In this document: positions 18,232 to 30,579 of the stretch, one piece after another
Position numbering within the stretch: position 1 is the first letter of the stretch
Layout: each line of letters starts with the position of its first letter
The notes under the pieces: model-generated
What the model was told of the DNA's origin: nothing
Database searches by the model: none
The model's input: the letters and a program-made list of their open reading frames with translations, nothing else
Origin: Sphingobium indicum B90A
Lineage (GTDB): Bacteria > Pseudomonadota > Alphaproteobacteria > Sphingomonadales > Sphingomonadaceae
DNA length: 64,000 nt
Assembly (NCBI RefSeq): GCF_000264945.2
Contig: NZ_CP013070.1
Location: 3,428,501-3,492,500, forward strand
Direction of reading: 5' to 3'
Translations under genes and position numbers: made by a program

Positions 18232-18876
18232 TCAGGCTGCCTGGGCCAGGATTTCCCGCTTCATCGCGACGAACATCCGGCAGGGCGGGATGTTGCGCCA
18301 TTCCACCCGCTCCCGAATCTCCTCGAACAGGGGGGAGAGCAGGCGGCGCATATAGCCGGAATATTGATAGACCAGGAAAGCCCCGCCATCCTTCAGGACC
18401 GACCGGGTTTCCGCGCAGATCGCCTGCCCCACGCCGTCGGGCAGGGTGGAGAAGGGAATGCCGGACAGGACATAGTCCGCCTGGGCATAGCCCGCTTCCT
18501 TGATGAAGCGGCGGACGTCGGCGGCGGAGCCGTGGACGATGCGCAGCCGGGGATCGGCGATCTCCGCCTCCAGATAGGCGACGAAATCGAGATTGAGGTC
18601 GATGGCGAGCAGCGTCGCGTCAGGATGCAGCCTGTCCAATATGGGCCGCGTGAAGGTGCCGACGCCCGGCCCATATTCCACGAACAGCCGGGTCCGCTGC
18701 CAATCCACCCCCTCCAGCATGCTGTCGACCAGCTGCCGCGATGACGGGATGACCGACCCGATCATGCCCGGATGCTTGATGAACTGCCGGAAGAACATGC
18801 TCCATTGACCCAGGAAGGTGGAGGATCGCTTGCCGGGAAGAACCCGATTTTTCTTCTTCAAAGGAATGGAGGCCAT
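18232..18876 (-). CDS. Class I SAM-dependent methyltransferase, phospholipid N-methyltransferase-like
   Basis: A 214-residue protein with the SAM motif I VEYGPGVGTFTRPIL at about residue 66, an acidic motif II LAIDLNLDFVAYLE, and a substrate loop YVLSGIPFSTLPDG typical of the PmtA/rRNA-dimethylase-like group. The basic N terminus (KKKNRVLPGKRS) and FIKHPGMIGSVIPSS resemble bacterial phosphatidylethanolamine methyltransferases. The activity is probably membrane-lipid methylation, but the exact substrate is not certain. Confidence 0.75.
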   Translation of the reverse strand: MASIPLKKKNRVLPGKRSSTFLGQWSMFFRQFIKHPGMIGSVIPSSRQLVDSMLEGVDWQRTRLFVEYGPGVGTFTRPILDRLHPDATLLAIDLNLDFVAYLEAEIADPRLRIVHGSAADVRRFIKEAGYAQADYVLSGIPFSTLPDGVGQAICAETRSVLKDGGAFLVYQYSGYMRRLLSPLFEEIRERVEWRNIPPCRMFVAMKREILAQAA

Positions 18877-18977
18877 TCATTCTCGCCTGTCTGCCTTGCC
18901 CGTCGACTCGCAAAAATCGCACGGGCATGCAAGCGCCTTCGCGGGGGAGGGCTGAAATCGATAGGAGTTAAGCGCCA

Positions 18978-19009
18978 CATGTTCCTGCCTTCGCAGGAAC
19001 ATGTGGTGC
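18978..19009. repeat. Hairpin repeat downstream of the CDC48-like gene
   Basis: CACATGTTCCTGC and GCAGGAACATGTG flank a CTTC loop, making a near-perfect long hairpin. A related TCCTGCCTTCGCAGGAACA unit occurs at 50110-50131. It lies 17 nt beyond the stop of the minus-strand AAA gene but has no U-run, so it is better called a repeat than a terminator. Confidence 0.65.
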
Positions 19010-19025
19010 GGGGGGAACCGCAGGG

Positions 19026-21317
19026 TCAATCCCTGGCGCGCCCCCGCAGCATGCCCGGCGACACGAAGCCGATGGGATCGATCTGCATCACGCTCTGCTT
19101 CAGCGTCGCCTGTATCTGCTCATATTCGCGCTCCATCTCCGGCGTGACGGAGGCGCGGGTGTCCTCCAGCGCGGCTTCGAAATGCGCCTGGCTGACCTTG
19201 TCGACCGACAGCGACTGGCGCAGCGCGACCAGGCCGGCGCGGCGGACCAGATCCTCCAGGTCGGCGCCGGTGAAGCGCTCGGTCCGCTCGGCCAGCAGGT
19301 CCAGATCGACATCGTCGGCCAGCGGCATCTTGCCCGTATGGATGGACAATATCCGCCTGCGCCCCGTCCGATCCGGAACCGGGACATAGATCAGCTCGTC
19401 GAACCGCCCCGGCCGCAACAGCGCCGGATCGATCAGGGTCGGCCGGTTGGTCGCGCCGATGACGACCACGGACTGCAATTCCTCCAGCCCGTCCATCTCG
19501 GCCAATATGGTGTTCACCACCCGCTCCGTCACCTGCGGTTCGCCCAGGCCCCCGCCCCGCGCCGGGACCAGGCTGTCCAGTTCGTCGATGAAGATGACGG
19601 TCGGCGCAACCTGCCTGGCGCGGGCGAAGAGGCGGGCGATCTGCTGCTCGCTCTCCCCATACCATTTGCTGAGCAGGTCGGACGATTTGGTGGCGATGAA
19701 ATTGGCCTGCGCCTCCCGCGCCACGGCCTTCGCCAGCAAGGTCTTGCCGGTGCCGGGCGGGCCGTAGAGCAGGAAGCCCTTGGCCGGGCGGATGCCGATG
19801 CGGCGGAAGGCGTCAGGGTCTTTCAGCGGCAGTTCCACCCCTTCCTTCAACCGCATCTGCGCGTCGTCCAGCCCGCCTATGTCGGCCCAGCCGATGTTCG
19901 GCGCCTGCACCATCACCTCGCGCATGGCGGAGGGCTGGACGCGTTTGATCGCGGCCATGAAGTCGTCGCGCGCTACGGACAGTTCCTCCAGCACGTCGGG
20001 CGGGATCGTTCCCTCCTCCAGGTTGAGCCGGGGCATGAAGCGGCGCACGGTTTCAATCGCCGCCTCGCGGGTCAACGCGGCTAGGTCCGCACCGACAAAG
20101 CCGTAGGTCATGCGCGCCAGTTCGCCCAGGTCGACGCCGTCGGCCAGCGGCATGCCGCGGGTGTGGATGCCCAATATCTCCCGCCGTCCGCGCTCGTCGG
20201 GCACGCCGACGATGATCTCCCGGTCGAAGCGGCCGGGACGGCGCAGCGCCTCGTCTATCGCCTCCGGCCGGTTGGTGGCGGCGATGACGACCAGGTTGGT
20301 GCGCGGCTCCAGCCCGTCCATCAGCGTCAGCAATTGCGCGACGAGGCGCTTTTCCGTCTCGCCGGTCACATTGCCGCGCTTGGGCGCGATGGAATCGATC
20401 TCGTCGATGAACAGGATCGACGGGGCCGCCTTGGCCGCCGCCTCGAAAATCTCGCGAAGCTGCTTTTCCGATTCGCCATAGGCCGACCCCATGATCTCCG
20501 GCCCGTTGATCAGGAAGAATTCGGCTTCCGATTCATTGGCGACGGCGCGGGCCAGCCGGGTCTTGCCGGTGCCGGGCGGGCCGTGGAGCAGCACGCCCTT
20601 GGGCGGATCGACGCCCAGCCGCTCGAACAGTTCGGGATAGCGCAGCGGCAGTTCCACCATCTCGCGCAACTGGTCGATGGCCTCGGCCATGCCGCCGACA
20701 TCGTCATAGGTGACGTCGGCCCGGCGGGATTCGCGGGGCTCCTCATATTCGGCGCGCAGTTCGACCTCGGTCTCCGCATCGATATGGACGACGCCCTTGG
20801 GCACCGTCGACACCACGACCAGGCGAATCTCCTGCAGGGCATAGGCCGGCGCGGCCAGCATCTGGCGCAACTGGGGCGGCATGTCGCCGGGGGGCACCTG
20901 CTGCTGCCCGGCGGTGGCGACGACATCGCCGGACGCCAGCGGCCGCTGGAAGAAAACCCGCTTCAACGCTTCGGGATTGCCCTGCAACCGCAGATTGTTT
21001 TGTGCAGGCGCGAAGACGACGCGCTGGGCGGGGCGGGGATCGACCTTCCGGATGACCACGAAGTCGCCCGATCCGACGCCCGCATTGGCCCGCTGAAGCC
21101 CGTCGAGGCGAAGGACGTCCAGCCCCTCATCCTCCTTGTAGGGCCGGACCACGCGCGCGGGGGTGGACCGCTTGCCCGCGATCTCCACCACATCCCCTTC
21201 GGCAAGGTGGAGTTCCGCCATCACCGCCAGCGGCAGCCGGGCAAGGCCGCGCCCCGCATCCTCCGGCCGGGCGTTGGCCACCTGTATCCTGCGTCCTGCG
21301 GTGTCTTCTTCGGCCAC
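19026..21317 (-). CDS. CDC48/p97-type AAA+ ATPase
   Basis: A 763-residue tandem AAA+ protein. The N domain (residues ~1-195) has a double-psi-barrel-like start (LARLPLAVMAELHLAEGDVV). D1 has Walker A GPPGTGKT at 246-253 and Walker B ILFIDE at 301-306. D2 has Walker A at 519-526 and Walker B VIFIDE at 574-579. Both domains have Arg-finger motifs (RRPGRFDREI and LRPGRFDELI). Archaeal and eukaryotic homologues unfold proteins; bacterial copies are uncommon and their clients unknown. The gene stands alone, with a strong terminator-like hairpin upstream of it. Confidence 0.95.
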   Translation of the reverse strand: MAEEDTAGRRIQVANARPEDAGRGLARLPLAVMAELHLAEGDVVEIAGKRSTPARVVRPYKEDEGLDVLRLDGLQRANAGVGSGDFVVIRKVDPRPAQRVVFAPAQNNLRLQGNPEALKRVFFQRPLASGDVVATAGQQQVPPGDMPPQLRQMLAAPAYALQEIRLVVVSTVPKGVVHIDAETEVELRAEYEEPRESRRADVTYDDVGGMAEAIDQLREMVELPLRYPELFERLGVDPPKGVLLHGPPGTGKTRLARAVANESEAEFFLINGPEIMGSAYGESEKQLREIFEAAAKAAPSILFIDEIDSIAPKRGNVTGETEKRLVAQLLTLMDGLEPRTNLVVIAATNRPEAIDEALRRPGRFDREIIVGVPDERGRREILGIHTRGMPLADGVDLGELARMTYGFVGADLAALTREAAIETVRRFMPRLNLEEGTIPPDVLEELSVARDDFMAAIKRVQPSAMREVMVQAPNIGWADIGGLDDAQMRLKEGVELPLKDPDAFRRIGIRPAKGFLLYGPPGTGKTLLAKAVAREAQANFIATKSSDLLSKWYGESEQQIARLFARARQVAPTVIFIDELDSLVPARGGGLGEPQVTERVVNTILAEMDGLEELQSVVVIGATNRPTLIDPALLRPGRFDELIYVPVPDRTGRRRILSIHTGKMPLADDVDLDLLAERTERFTGADLEDLVRRAGLVALRQSLSVDKVSQAHFEAALEDTRASVTPEMEREYEQIQATLKQSVMQIDPIGFVSPGMLRGRARD

Positions 21318-21404
21318 TTCGCCTTCCCCGTTCCGTTCGCTGCGTAACGAGATAGGGAACGTCGCGGCGGACGGAAAGGGGCCATGGACAGCCCCGGGAC
21401 GAAT

Positions 21405-21434
21405 AAAAAAAGGGCTGGTCCGAAGGCCAGCCCT
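21405..21434 (-). terminator. Rho-independent terminator on the minus strand
   Basis: AGGGCTGG (21411-21418) and CCAGCCCT (21427-21434) form an 8-bp stem with an 8-nt loop. On the minus strand it is followed by a run of seven U (plus-strand A 21405-21411). It lies 88 nt upstream of the CDC48-like start and 9 nt beyond the stop of a 30-codon ORF. Confidence 0.8.
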
Positions 21435-21442
21435 GAAAGTTT

Positions 21443-21535
21443 CTAGGAGAGGATGCCTGAAAGGCCTTTTCTATGTGCACTGCGGGATGTATTTTCGCAA
21501 GTGCGAAAAGAATAGAGGAGTTGCAATTTTTGCAT
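21443..21535 (-). CDS. Possible 30-residue ORF or small RNA ahead of a terminator
   Basis: A minus-strand ATG at 21535 to TAG at 21443 encodes MQKLQLLYSFRTCENTSR and 12 more residues. AGGGTGG lies 8 nt before the ATG, and the stop is 9 nt before a textbook terminator. It could be a small protein, a leader for the AAA gene, or a non-coding RNA. An 8-bp palindrome (TTTTCGCA/TGCGAAAA, 21492-21509) lies inside it and may instead be an operator for the divergent lysR. Confidence 0.35.
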   Translation of the reverse strand: MQKLQLLYSFRTCENTSRSAHRKGLSGILS

Positions 21536-21655
21536 CTTGCCAACCACCCTGTTTTGCTGCTCAGTGGAAGAAGGATGCTTGGAGCCGGTTTGCGCGCCGT
21601 TCGAAAAGAAGCAATGACGCGTCGCAGCGGACCGGCCGGATGAACATGACGGTTT

Positions 21656-22537
21656 ATGCGTAGATTGCCGCCCCTTACGGCCCTGGAGGCCTTTGTTCAG
21701 GTCGCCCGCCTTGGATCGGTCAAGGCGGCGGCGGAGGAACTCGCGCTCTCGACACCCGCGCTCAGCCGGCGGGTGCAGGCGCTGGAGCGGTTCATCGGCC
21801 GCCCGCTGTTCGACCGCAAGCATCAGGCGCTGGAGATCAACGCGGACGGGCAGCGGCTGCTGGACGACATCGCCCCGGCGCTCGATTCGCTGAGCCAGGC
21901 GCTGGAGAATATCCAGAGCGGCGGCAACCAGTTGCGCCTCAGGCTGGCGGTCATGCCGCTGTTCGCGACGCAGCGGCTGTTTCCGCACCTGGGCGCGCTG
22001 CGCCAGCGGCATCCGCAGCTTCACATCGACATAGAGACCACCCCCTATGCCGTGGCCCGCCTGGGCGAGGGGCTGGACGCGGCGATCGTGCTGGCGAAGG
22101 ACATCGATCCCGCGCTCTACGCCCATGAACTGGACCATGACGAGGTCTATCTGATCGGGCGCAAGGCATTGCTGGAGGCGCCGAACGCGCTGACCGCCCC
22201 GCAGGAGCTGGCCAACCACACGGTGCTGCTGCATCGCGACATGGCGCTCGCCTTCGATGCGTGGAAGGACACGGTGCACCTGCCCGACCTGCAACCGCTG
22301 GCGATCGACAATTATGATTCCGGCCAGTTGATGCTGGAGGCGGCGGCCCAGGGCCTGGGCATCGCCGTCATGCACGCCAGCCATTATAATGAAGCGCAGG
22401 ATTCGCGGCTGGTCCGGCTGTTTCCCGAACATCGGGTCGAAAGCCCCTATCGCTATTTCTTCGTCTGCCGCCCGCGCGCGCTGCAAACCCGGGCGGTGCG
22501 GATTTTCCGCGACTGGCTGATCGGCGCGGACATATAA
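21656..22537 (+). CDS. LysR-family transcriptional regulator
   Basis: A 293-residue LysR-type regulator. The winged helix at residues ~5-62 includes LGSVKAAAEELALSTPALSRRVQALE. The periplasmic-binding-protein-like effector domain follows, with a typical late block AAAQGLGIAVMHASHYNEAQ. The DNA-binding part is GcvA-like. It is divergent from the CDC48-like gene, across a spacer holding a palindrome that could be its own site. The target is unknown. Confidence 0.9.
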   Translation: MRRLPPLTALEAFVQVARLGSVKAAAEELALSTPALSRRVQALERFIGRPLFDRKHQALEINADGQRLLDDIAPALDSLSQALENIQSGGNQLRLRLAVMPLFATQRLFPHLGALRQRHPQLHIDIETTPYAVARLGEGLDAAIVLAKDIDPALYAHELDHDEVYLIGRKALLEAPNALTAPQELANHTVLLHRDMALAFDAWKDTVHLPDLQPLAIDNYDSGQLMLEAAAQGLGIAVMHASHYNEAQDSRLVRLFPEHRVESPYRYFFVCRPRALQTRAVRIFRDWLIGADI

Positions 22538-22614
22538 TCATGGTCGATCAAGGCCTTGGCGCTTTTCGCTTGGGGCGTCCTTAACCTTGTTTATTCCCGG
22601 TCGTTCTAGCGGAC

Positions 22615-23778
22615 ATGACTGGGGCATCATCTTCCGCAAACGCGCAACATGGTCTGACCGACCGCCTGGCCCGCTGGGCCCGCGGCCTGTCCGGCAAGGC
22701 CGACGACGAAGCCATGGACCTGCCGGAGCAGCCGCAGCGCGCCCGGCACGGCAGCGCTTCCAGCCGGGAAATCATCCGGCGCCGCAAGCTGTACGAGGAT
22801 ATAGGCGATTTCCTGTTCGCCCATGACCTGGACCTGACGCCGCTCAATTTCGGCGTGGCCCATGATTATCTGACCGGATCGCATATGGGCGTGGAAAAGG
22901 CCGTGAAGGCGGTTCTGACCGAACGCGGCAAGATCACCAACGGCTGGGTCGAAAATGTCGCCGCCGAACAGCGCAACGACGAAGTCACGCCCGAAGCGCT
23001 TGCCTCCATGCTCGACAAGGTCGAGGAAAATCTGTCGCAATTCACCGGCCTGATGACCGAATCGCGCAATTCCGCCAAGGATTATGGCGCGGCGTTGCAG
23101 GAAGAGGTGAAGGGCCTGGCCGCCGGATCGGACAGCCAGCCGGTGCTGGCGCGCCTGGTGGCGCTGACCCGGTCCATGGTGGAAAAGACCCGGCAGGTCG
23201 AAACACAGCTTCGCGACAATCAGAAGCAGACGCAGCTCCTGAAATCCAATCTGGAAAGCGCGCGCCGCGCCGCCGAGCACGACCATCTGACCGGCCTGCC
23301 CAATCGCCGCGCCTTCGAAGGCACGCTGCGCGAGGAACTGGCCCAGGCGCAGAAGGAGGGGCAGCCGCTGGCCGTCGCCTTTTGCGACATCGACCATTTC
23401 AAGCTGATCAACGACACCCATGGCCACGACACCGGCGACCGGGTGCTGAAATTCGTGGCGGGACTGTTGTCGAAGGCGAGCAACGACCAATGCCATGTGG
23501 CGCGCCATGGCGGCGAGGAATTCGTCATGCTGTTCCGCGGCAAGACGGCGGCCGAAGCCTGCGAGGCGGTGGACGGCGTGCGGCAGGATCTGTCCACCCG
23601 CAGCCTGGTCAATCGTTCCAATGGCGAGCGGATGGAAAGGGTCAGCTTTTCCGCCGGGGTCGCCAATGTGCTGGCCTATGAAGACCCCCGCGCCGCGCTC
23701 AAAGCGGCGGACCGGGCGCTCTACCTGGCCAAGGAACATGGCCGCAACCGGGTCTACCTGGCCGCCGAACTGGATTGA
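22615..23778 (+). CDS. GGDEF-domain diguanylate cyclase
   Basis: A 387-residue protein. Its N-terminal ~210 residues are helical and of unknown type, with a coiled-coil-like stretch (EKTRQVETQLRDNQKQTQLL) just before a complete GGDEF domain. The active-site motif is GGEEF in RHGGEEFVMLF, with the upstream DHLTGLPNRRAFEG and CDIDHFKLINDTHGH Mg/GTP motifs intact. It should make cyclic di-GMP. No RxxD inhibitory site is evident near the expected position. No membrane segment is seen, so it is likely cytosolic. Confidence 0.93.
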   Translation: MTGASSSANAQHGLTDRLARWARGLSGKADDEAMDLPEQPQRARHGSASSREIIRRRKLYEDIGDFLFAHDLDLTPLNFGVAHDYLTGSHMGVEKAVKAVLTERGKITNGWVENVAAEQRNDEVTPEALASMLDKVEENLSQFTGLMTESRNSAKDYGAALQEEVKGLAAGSDSQPVLARLVALTRSMVEKTRQVETQLRDNQKQTQLLKSNLESARRAAEHDHLTGLPNRRAFEGTLREELAQAQKEGQPLAVAFCDIDHFKLINDTHGHDTGDRVLKFVAGLLSKASNDQCHVARHGGEEFVMLFRGKTAAEACEAVDGVRQDLSTRSLVNRSNGERMERVSFSAGVANVLAYEDPRAALKAADRALYLAKEHGRNRVYLAAELD

Positions 23779-23788
23779 CCGCCCTCTC

Positions 23789-23810
23789 CCCCTCCCGCGG
23801 GCGGGAGGGG
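23789..23810. terminator. GC-rich hairpin between convergent genes
   Basis: CCCCTCCCGC (23789-23798) and GCGGGAGGGG (23801-23810) are perfect inverted arms between the GGDEF gene (+) and the GST gene (-). It has no U-run, so it may be a REP-like element serving as a bidirectional barrier. Confidence 0.5.
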
Positions 23811-23820
23811 AATGCCTGCC

Positions 23821-24492
23821 TCAAAAATCCGGCTTTTCATAATGGGGCGGCGGGGTGATCACCTCCATCCGCTCCGACAGCAGGGGCCGGAAGGACGGAC
23901 GCGACTTGAAGCCGGCATACCAGCGCTTCACCGTCTCATGCCCGGCCCAGTCGATGCCGCCCAGATAATCGGCCACGGAAAGATGGGCCGCCGCCGCGAT
24001 GTCGGCCAGGCTCAGCGTTCCCCCCGCCATCCAGGCGCGATGGTCGAGCAGATAGTCCATATAGTCCATATGGACGTTGGCCCGCTTCATCGCCTCCCGC
24101 AGCACGCGGGCATCGGGCGGCGCGCGCTCGATCAGGCGCTTCTTCATCCGCTCGTGCAGCAGCGGGCCGACGACGTCGCCGTAGAAATTCTGGTCGAAAA
24201 AGGCGGTCAGCCGCCGCACCTCCGCCCGGCCGGCCGCCGTGCCGGAGATCAGCGGGAATTTCTCCACCGTCTCCTCGAAATATTCGCAGATCGCCTGGCT
24301 GTCGATCAGGGTGACGCCCTTTTCCTGATCGACCATCACCGGCGTCGTGCCGGCCGGATTGAGGTCGAGGAATTCGTCGCGCCCCTCCCAGGGCGATTCG
24401 CGCACAAGGTCGTAACCCACGCCCTTCTCGCCGAGCAGCAGGCGGACCTTGCGGGAAAAGGGGCAGAGCGGAAATTGGAAAAGTTGCCACAT
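23821..24492 (-). CDS. Glutathione S-transferase family protein
   Basis: A 223-residue GST. The thioredoxin-like N-terminal domain has [15 protein letters not shown] (catalytic-type Cys at about residue 10) and the cis-Pro/ESQ-like segment [20 protein letters not shown]. The helical C-terminal domain ends with [15 protein letters not shown]. It is a cytosolic enzyme of unknown substrate. It stands alone on the minus strand, with a long gene-free region upstream. Confidence 0.9.
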   Translation of the reverse strand: MWQLFQFPLCPFSRKVRLLLGEKGVGYDLVRESPWEGRDEFLDLNPAGTTPVMVDQEKGVTLIDSQAICEYFEETVEKFPLISGTAAGRAEVRRLTAFFDQNFYGDVVGPLLHERMKKRLIERAPPDARVLREAMKRANVHMDYMDYLLDHRAWMAGGTLSLADIAAAAHLSVADYLGGIDWAGHETVKRWYAGFKSRPSFRPLLSERMEVITPPPHYEKPDF

Positions 24493-24996
24493 ATTCCCCT
24501 CCTGTTAGGCCGGGCAGGCCCTTGCGAAAAGCGGCAAATGGCGGATGCCGCTCAAATCCCGCCCGGCCACGGTCGAAACCGCGGCGCGGGAAGCGAGATT
24601 CCATCTTCCTGCGGCTGCCCCCTTGGCTGGGGTGCGTGGACAAATTCCAGACGGGGCGGACCGAGTGATCCGGGCCATCGGCGGACGTTTCCCTATTCGC
24701 AACCCGGCCCCTATTCGCAGCCCGGCCCCTATTCGCAGCCCGGCCCCTATTCGTCACCCCGGCCCCTATTCGTCACCCCGGGCTTGACCCGGGGTCCCGC
24801 TTTTCTTGTAACCCAGCGCCCAAAAGGCAGCGGAACCCCGGATCAAGCCTGTCCTGAGCATGTCGAAGGGGCAGGAAGTGGCGCTCCGCCTTTTTGGCGT
24901 CGCGTCGTTTCAAGCGGAAAACCAATTCCCACTTTTCCGCGCGATGTTCTAGGGAGTTGCGCAAGCGAGGGTTTCGCAAAGGAAAGGATGCGCTCC
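24493..24996. other. 500-bp gene-free region with tandem and palindromic repeats
   Basis: No coding frame is convincing here. Besides the 18-bp tandem repeat, 24771-24870 holds the REP-like CCCCGGGCTTGACCCGGGG hairpin and a GTCCTGAGCATGTCGAAGGG stretch related to the repeat family at 11514. The acs promoter probably lies in the last ~100 bp. Confidence 0.6.
24691..24775. repeat. 18-bp tandem repeat, about 4.5 units
   Basis: Units of CCCGGCCCCTATTCGCAG recur at 24703-24720 and 24721-24738. A variant ending in TCA follows at 24739-24756 and 24757-24775, and a partial unit precedes at 24691. There are no spacers, so it is not a CRISPR array. Confidence 0.85.
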
Positions 24997-26940
24997 ATGT
25001 CTGACGATTTTTTCCCGGTTCCTGCCGAATGGGCGGCCTCCGCGCTGTTCGACCGGGATCGGCGCGCGGCGGATTATGCGCGGTCGGTCGAGGATGCCCA
25101 CGTCTATTGGCTGGAGCAGGCGGGGCGGCTCGACTGGGTGAACTTTCCCGCGAAGACCAATGAGAGCAGCTTCGACGAGGCCGATTTCGGCGTGAAATGG
25201 TTTGCCGACGGCGTGCTGAACGTCAGCGCCAACTGCATCGACCGGCATTTGGCCACCAGGGGCGACCAGACCGCGATCATCTGGGAACCGGATTCGCCGG
25301 ACGCGCAGCCGCGCCGCTTCACCTATGCGGAGGTGCATGAGCAGGTCTGCCGCTTCGCCAATGTGCTGAAGGCCGCGGGCGCGAAGAAGGGCGACCGCAT
25401 TACCGTCTATATGCCGATGATACCGGAGGCCGCCTTCGCCCTACTCGCCTGCGCCCGCATCGGCGCGATCCACAGCGTCGTGTTCGGCGGTTTCTCGCCC
25501 GAGGCGCTGGCCGGGCGCATCGCCGATTGCGATTCGACGCTGGTCATCACCGCCGACGAGGGCTGCCGCGCCGGCAGGAAGGTGCCGCTCAAGACCAATG
25601 TCGACGCGGCGCTCAAGCTGTGCACCAGCGTCCGCAAGGTCATCGTCGTCCAGGCGACCGGCGGCGCCATCGCCATGGAGGAAGGCCGCGACCTGTGGCT
25701 GCATGAAGAAGCGGCCAGGGTCTCCGCCGACTGCCCGGCCGAGCCGATGAACGCGGAAGACCCGCTGTTCATCCTCTACACCTCCGGTTCGACGGGCAAG
25801 CCCAAGGGTGTGCTGCATTCGACCGGCGGCTATCTGCTTTGGGCCAGCCTGACGCATGAACTGTGCTTCGACTACCGGCCCGGCGACATCTACTGGTGCG
25901 CGGCGGACATCGGCTGGGTCACGGGCCACAGCTATATCGTCTACGGGCCGCTGGCGAACGGGGCGACCACGCTGATGTTCGAGGGGGTGCCGAACTGGCC
26001 GACGCCCAGCCGCATCTGGGAAGTGGTGGACCGGCACCAGGTGCAGACCATCTTCACCGCGCCCACGGCGCTGCGCGCGCTGATGAAGGAAGGCGACGGG
26101 TTCGTGACCCGCACCAGCCGCCGGTCGCTGCGCCTGCTGGGCACCGTCGGCGAGCCGATCAATCCCGAAGCCTGGCGCTGGTATCATCATGTCGTGGGCG
26201 AGGACCGCTGCCCGATCATCGACACCTGGTGGCAGACGGAAACGGGCGCGGCGATGATCGCGCCGATGCCGGGGGCGACCGACCTCAAGCCCGGCTCCGC
26301 CACTCTGCCTATGCCCGGCGTCGTGCCGCAGATCGTCGACGCGGAGGGCAAGGTGCTGGACGGCGCGGCGGAGGGCAATCTGGTCATCGCACAAAGCTGG
26401 CCGGGGCAGATGCGCACCGTCTGGGGCGATCATGAGCGCTTCTTCCAGACCTATTTCACCACCTTTCCCGGCAAATACACCACCGGCGACGGGGCGCGGC
26501 GGGACGAGGACGGCTATTATTGGATCACCGGCCGCGTCGATGACGTCATCAACGTGTCGGGCCACCGCATGGGCACGGCGGAGGTCGAAAGCGCGCTGGT
26601 GCTGCACGAGGCGGTGGCCGAGGCGGCGGTGGTGGGCTTCCCGCACGACATCAAGGGGCAGGGCATCTACGCCTATGTGACGCTGAACAGCGGGGAGGAA
26701 GCGAGCGACGAACTGCGCCAGGCGCTGGTCAAATGGGTGCGCGGCGAAATCGGGCCGATTGCGACGCCCGACGTCATCCAGTTCGCGCCGGGCCTGCCCA
26801 AGACACGCTCCGGCAAGATCATGCGCCGCATCCTGCGCAAGATCGCGGAGGGCGAGGTGTCGGCACAGGCGCTGGGGGACATTAGTACACTTGCCGACCC
26901 GTCGGTGGTGGATAATCTGGTCGCCAATCGTCAGGGGTAA
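24997..26940 (+). CDS. acs: Acetyl-CoA synthetase
   Basis: A 647-residue AMP-forming acetate-CoA ligase with the N-terminal ACS domain, the P-loop-like [21 protein letters not shown], the ATP hinge [18 protein letters not shown], and the C-terminal acetylation-site lysine in [11 protein letters not shown]. The ATG at 24997 is chosen because GGAAAGG (24981-24987) lies 9 nt before it; the ATG at 24988 sits directly on that site. A long in-frame extension upstream runs through repeats and is not real. Confidence 0.97.
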   Translation: MSDDFFPVPAEWAASALFDRDRRAADYARSVEDAHVYWLEQAGRLDWVNFPAKTNESSFDEADFGVKWFADGVLNVSANCIDRHLATRGDQTAIIWEPDSPDAQPRRFTYAEVHEQVCRFANVLKAAGAKKGDRITVYMPMIPEAAFALLACARIGAIHSVVFGGFSPEALAGRIADCDSTLVITADEGCRAGRKVPLKTNVDAALKLCTSVRKVIVVQATGGAIAMEEGRDLWLHEEAARVSADCPAEPMNAEDPLFILYTSGSTGKPKGVLHSTGGYLLWASLTHELCFDYRPGDIYWCAADIGWVTGHSYIVYGPLANGATTLMFEGVPNWPTPSRIWEVVDRHQVQTIFTAPTALRALMKEGDGFVTRTSRRSLRLLGTVGEPINPEAWRWYHHVVGEDRCPIIDTWWQTETGAAMIAPMPGATDLKPGSATLPMPGVVPQIVDAEGKVLDGAAEGNLVIAQSWPGQMRTVWGDHERFFQTYFTTFPGKYTTGDGARRDEDGYYWITGRVDDVINVSGHRMGTAEVESALVLHEAVAEAAVVGFPHDIKGQGIYAYVTLNSGEEASDELRQALVKWVRGEIGPIATPDVIQFAPGLPKTRSGKIMRRILRKIAEGEVSAQALGDISTLADPSVVDNLVANRQG

Positions 26941-26960
26941 CGATCAGACAGGAGTAAGGG

Positions 26961-27473
26961 ATGGATCGCTACGGTAAGGTCGCTCGCGCGCTGCACTGGA
27001 TCATGGCGATCCTCATCCTCTTCAACCTGTTCCTGGGCTTCGCGCACGATGCCTTGCCCCGGGATTGGAAGGTGATGCCCGTCCATAAATCGATCGGGCT
27101 CACCGTCCTGGCATTGGCGGTCGCGCGCATATTGTGGCGCTTCACCCGCAGGGCGCCGGCGCTGCCCGCCGGAATGCCGGCCTGGGAAAGGGGCGCGGCC
27201 CATGCCACGCATTTCGCCTTCTACGCCTTCATGCTCGTCCTGCCGCTGACCGGATGGATCATGACCTCCGCCGGGGACCGGCCCTTGAGCTGGTTCTTCC
27301 TGTTCGATGTGCCGAAATTCGCCGTTTCGAAGGGCGACGCGATCGTCGGAATTTCAGGCGAAGCGCATGAGATATTGGGTTTCGCCTGGGCGGCGCTGCT
27401 GGTCCTGCACGGGCTGGCGGCGATGCGGCATCATTTCATCCTGAAGGATGGCGTGCTGCGGCGGATGATCTGA
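26961..27473 (+). CDS. Cytochrome b561 family protein
   Basis: A 170-residue inner-membrane protein with four helices. Heme-ligand histidines are placed as in bacterial b561 (RALHWIMA, PVHKSIG, HATHFAFYAF and LHGLAAMRHHF). It would shuttle electrons between quinone and periplasmic acceptors, or superoxide. It starts 20 nt after acs with an AGGAG site and is probably co-transcribed with it. Confidence 0.9.
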   Translation: MDRYGKVARALHWIMAILILFNLFLGFAHDALPRDWKVMPVHKSIGLTVLALAVARILWRFTRRAPALPAGMPAWERGAAHATHFAFYAFMLVLPLTGWIMTSAGDRPLSWFFLFDVPKFAVSKGDAIVGISGEAHEILGFAWAALLVLHGLAAMRHHFILKDGVLRRMI

Positions 27474-27754
27474 ACGGGGCGATGGGCGGACGGCCGACCT
27501 TCTTCCCGCCCCGACCGGAACCGCCTTCTCCTCCCCTCATCGCAGACCCGGATCATGCGTAACCCAAAGGCGACAGTCCCCTGAAAAAACGTCCTATTTT
27601 TCCAACGCAGGCGGATTTAGCCTGTCCTATCCCGCTCCGGCCGGCATAGGCGGCATCTCTCTTTGAAACGTCCGGACGCATGGCGCCCATGCTCACGCGC
27701 GCGCGGGCACGCGCGCGCATATGGTGTGAACTTCGGCGGAAAACGGCCGAAATC

Positions 27755-30579
<2,825 letters not shown>

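Noticed and set aside
18978..19009. Rho-independent terminator for the CDC48-like gene
   Set aside because: The hairpin is strong but has no U-run, and the same unit recurs at 50108, so it is a dispersed repeat.
24691..24775. Possible CRISPR array
   Set aside because: The 18-bp units are directly adjacent with no spacers and no cas genes are present.
23812..24996. Extension of the acs frame upstream to 23812
   Set aside because: It would overlap the GST gene on the other strand and translate tandem and palindromic repeats; the family N terminus begins at 24997.
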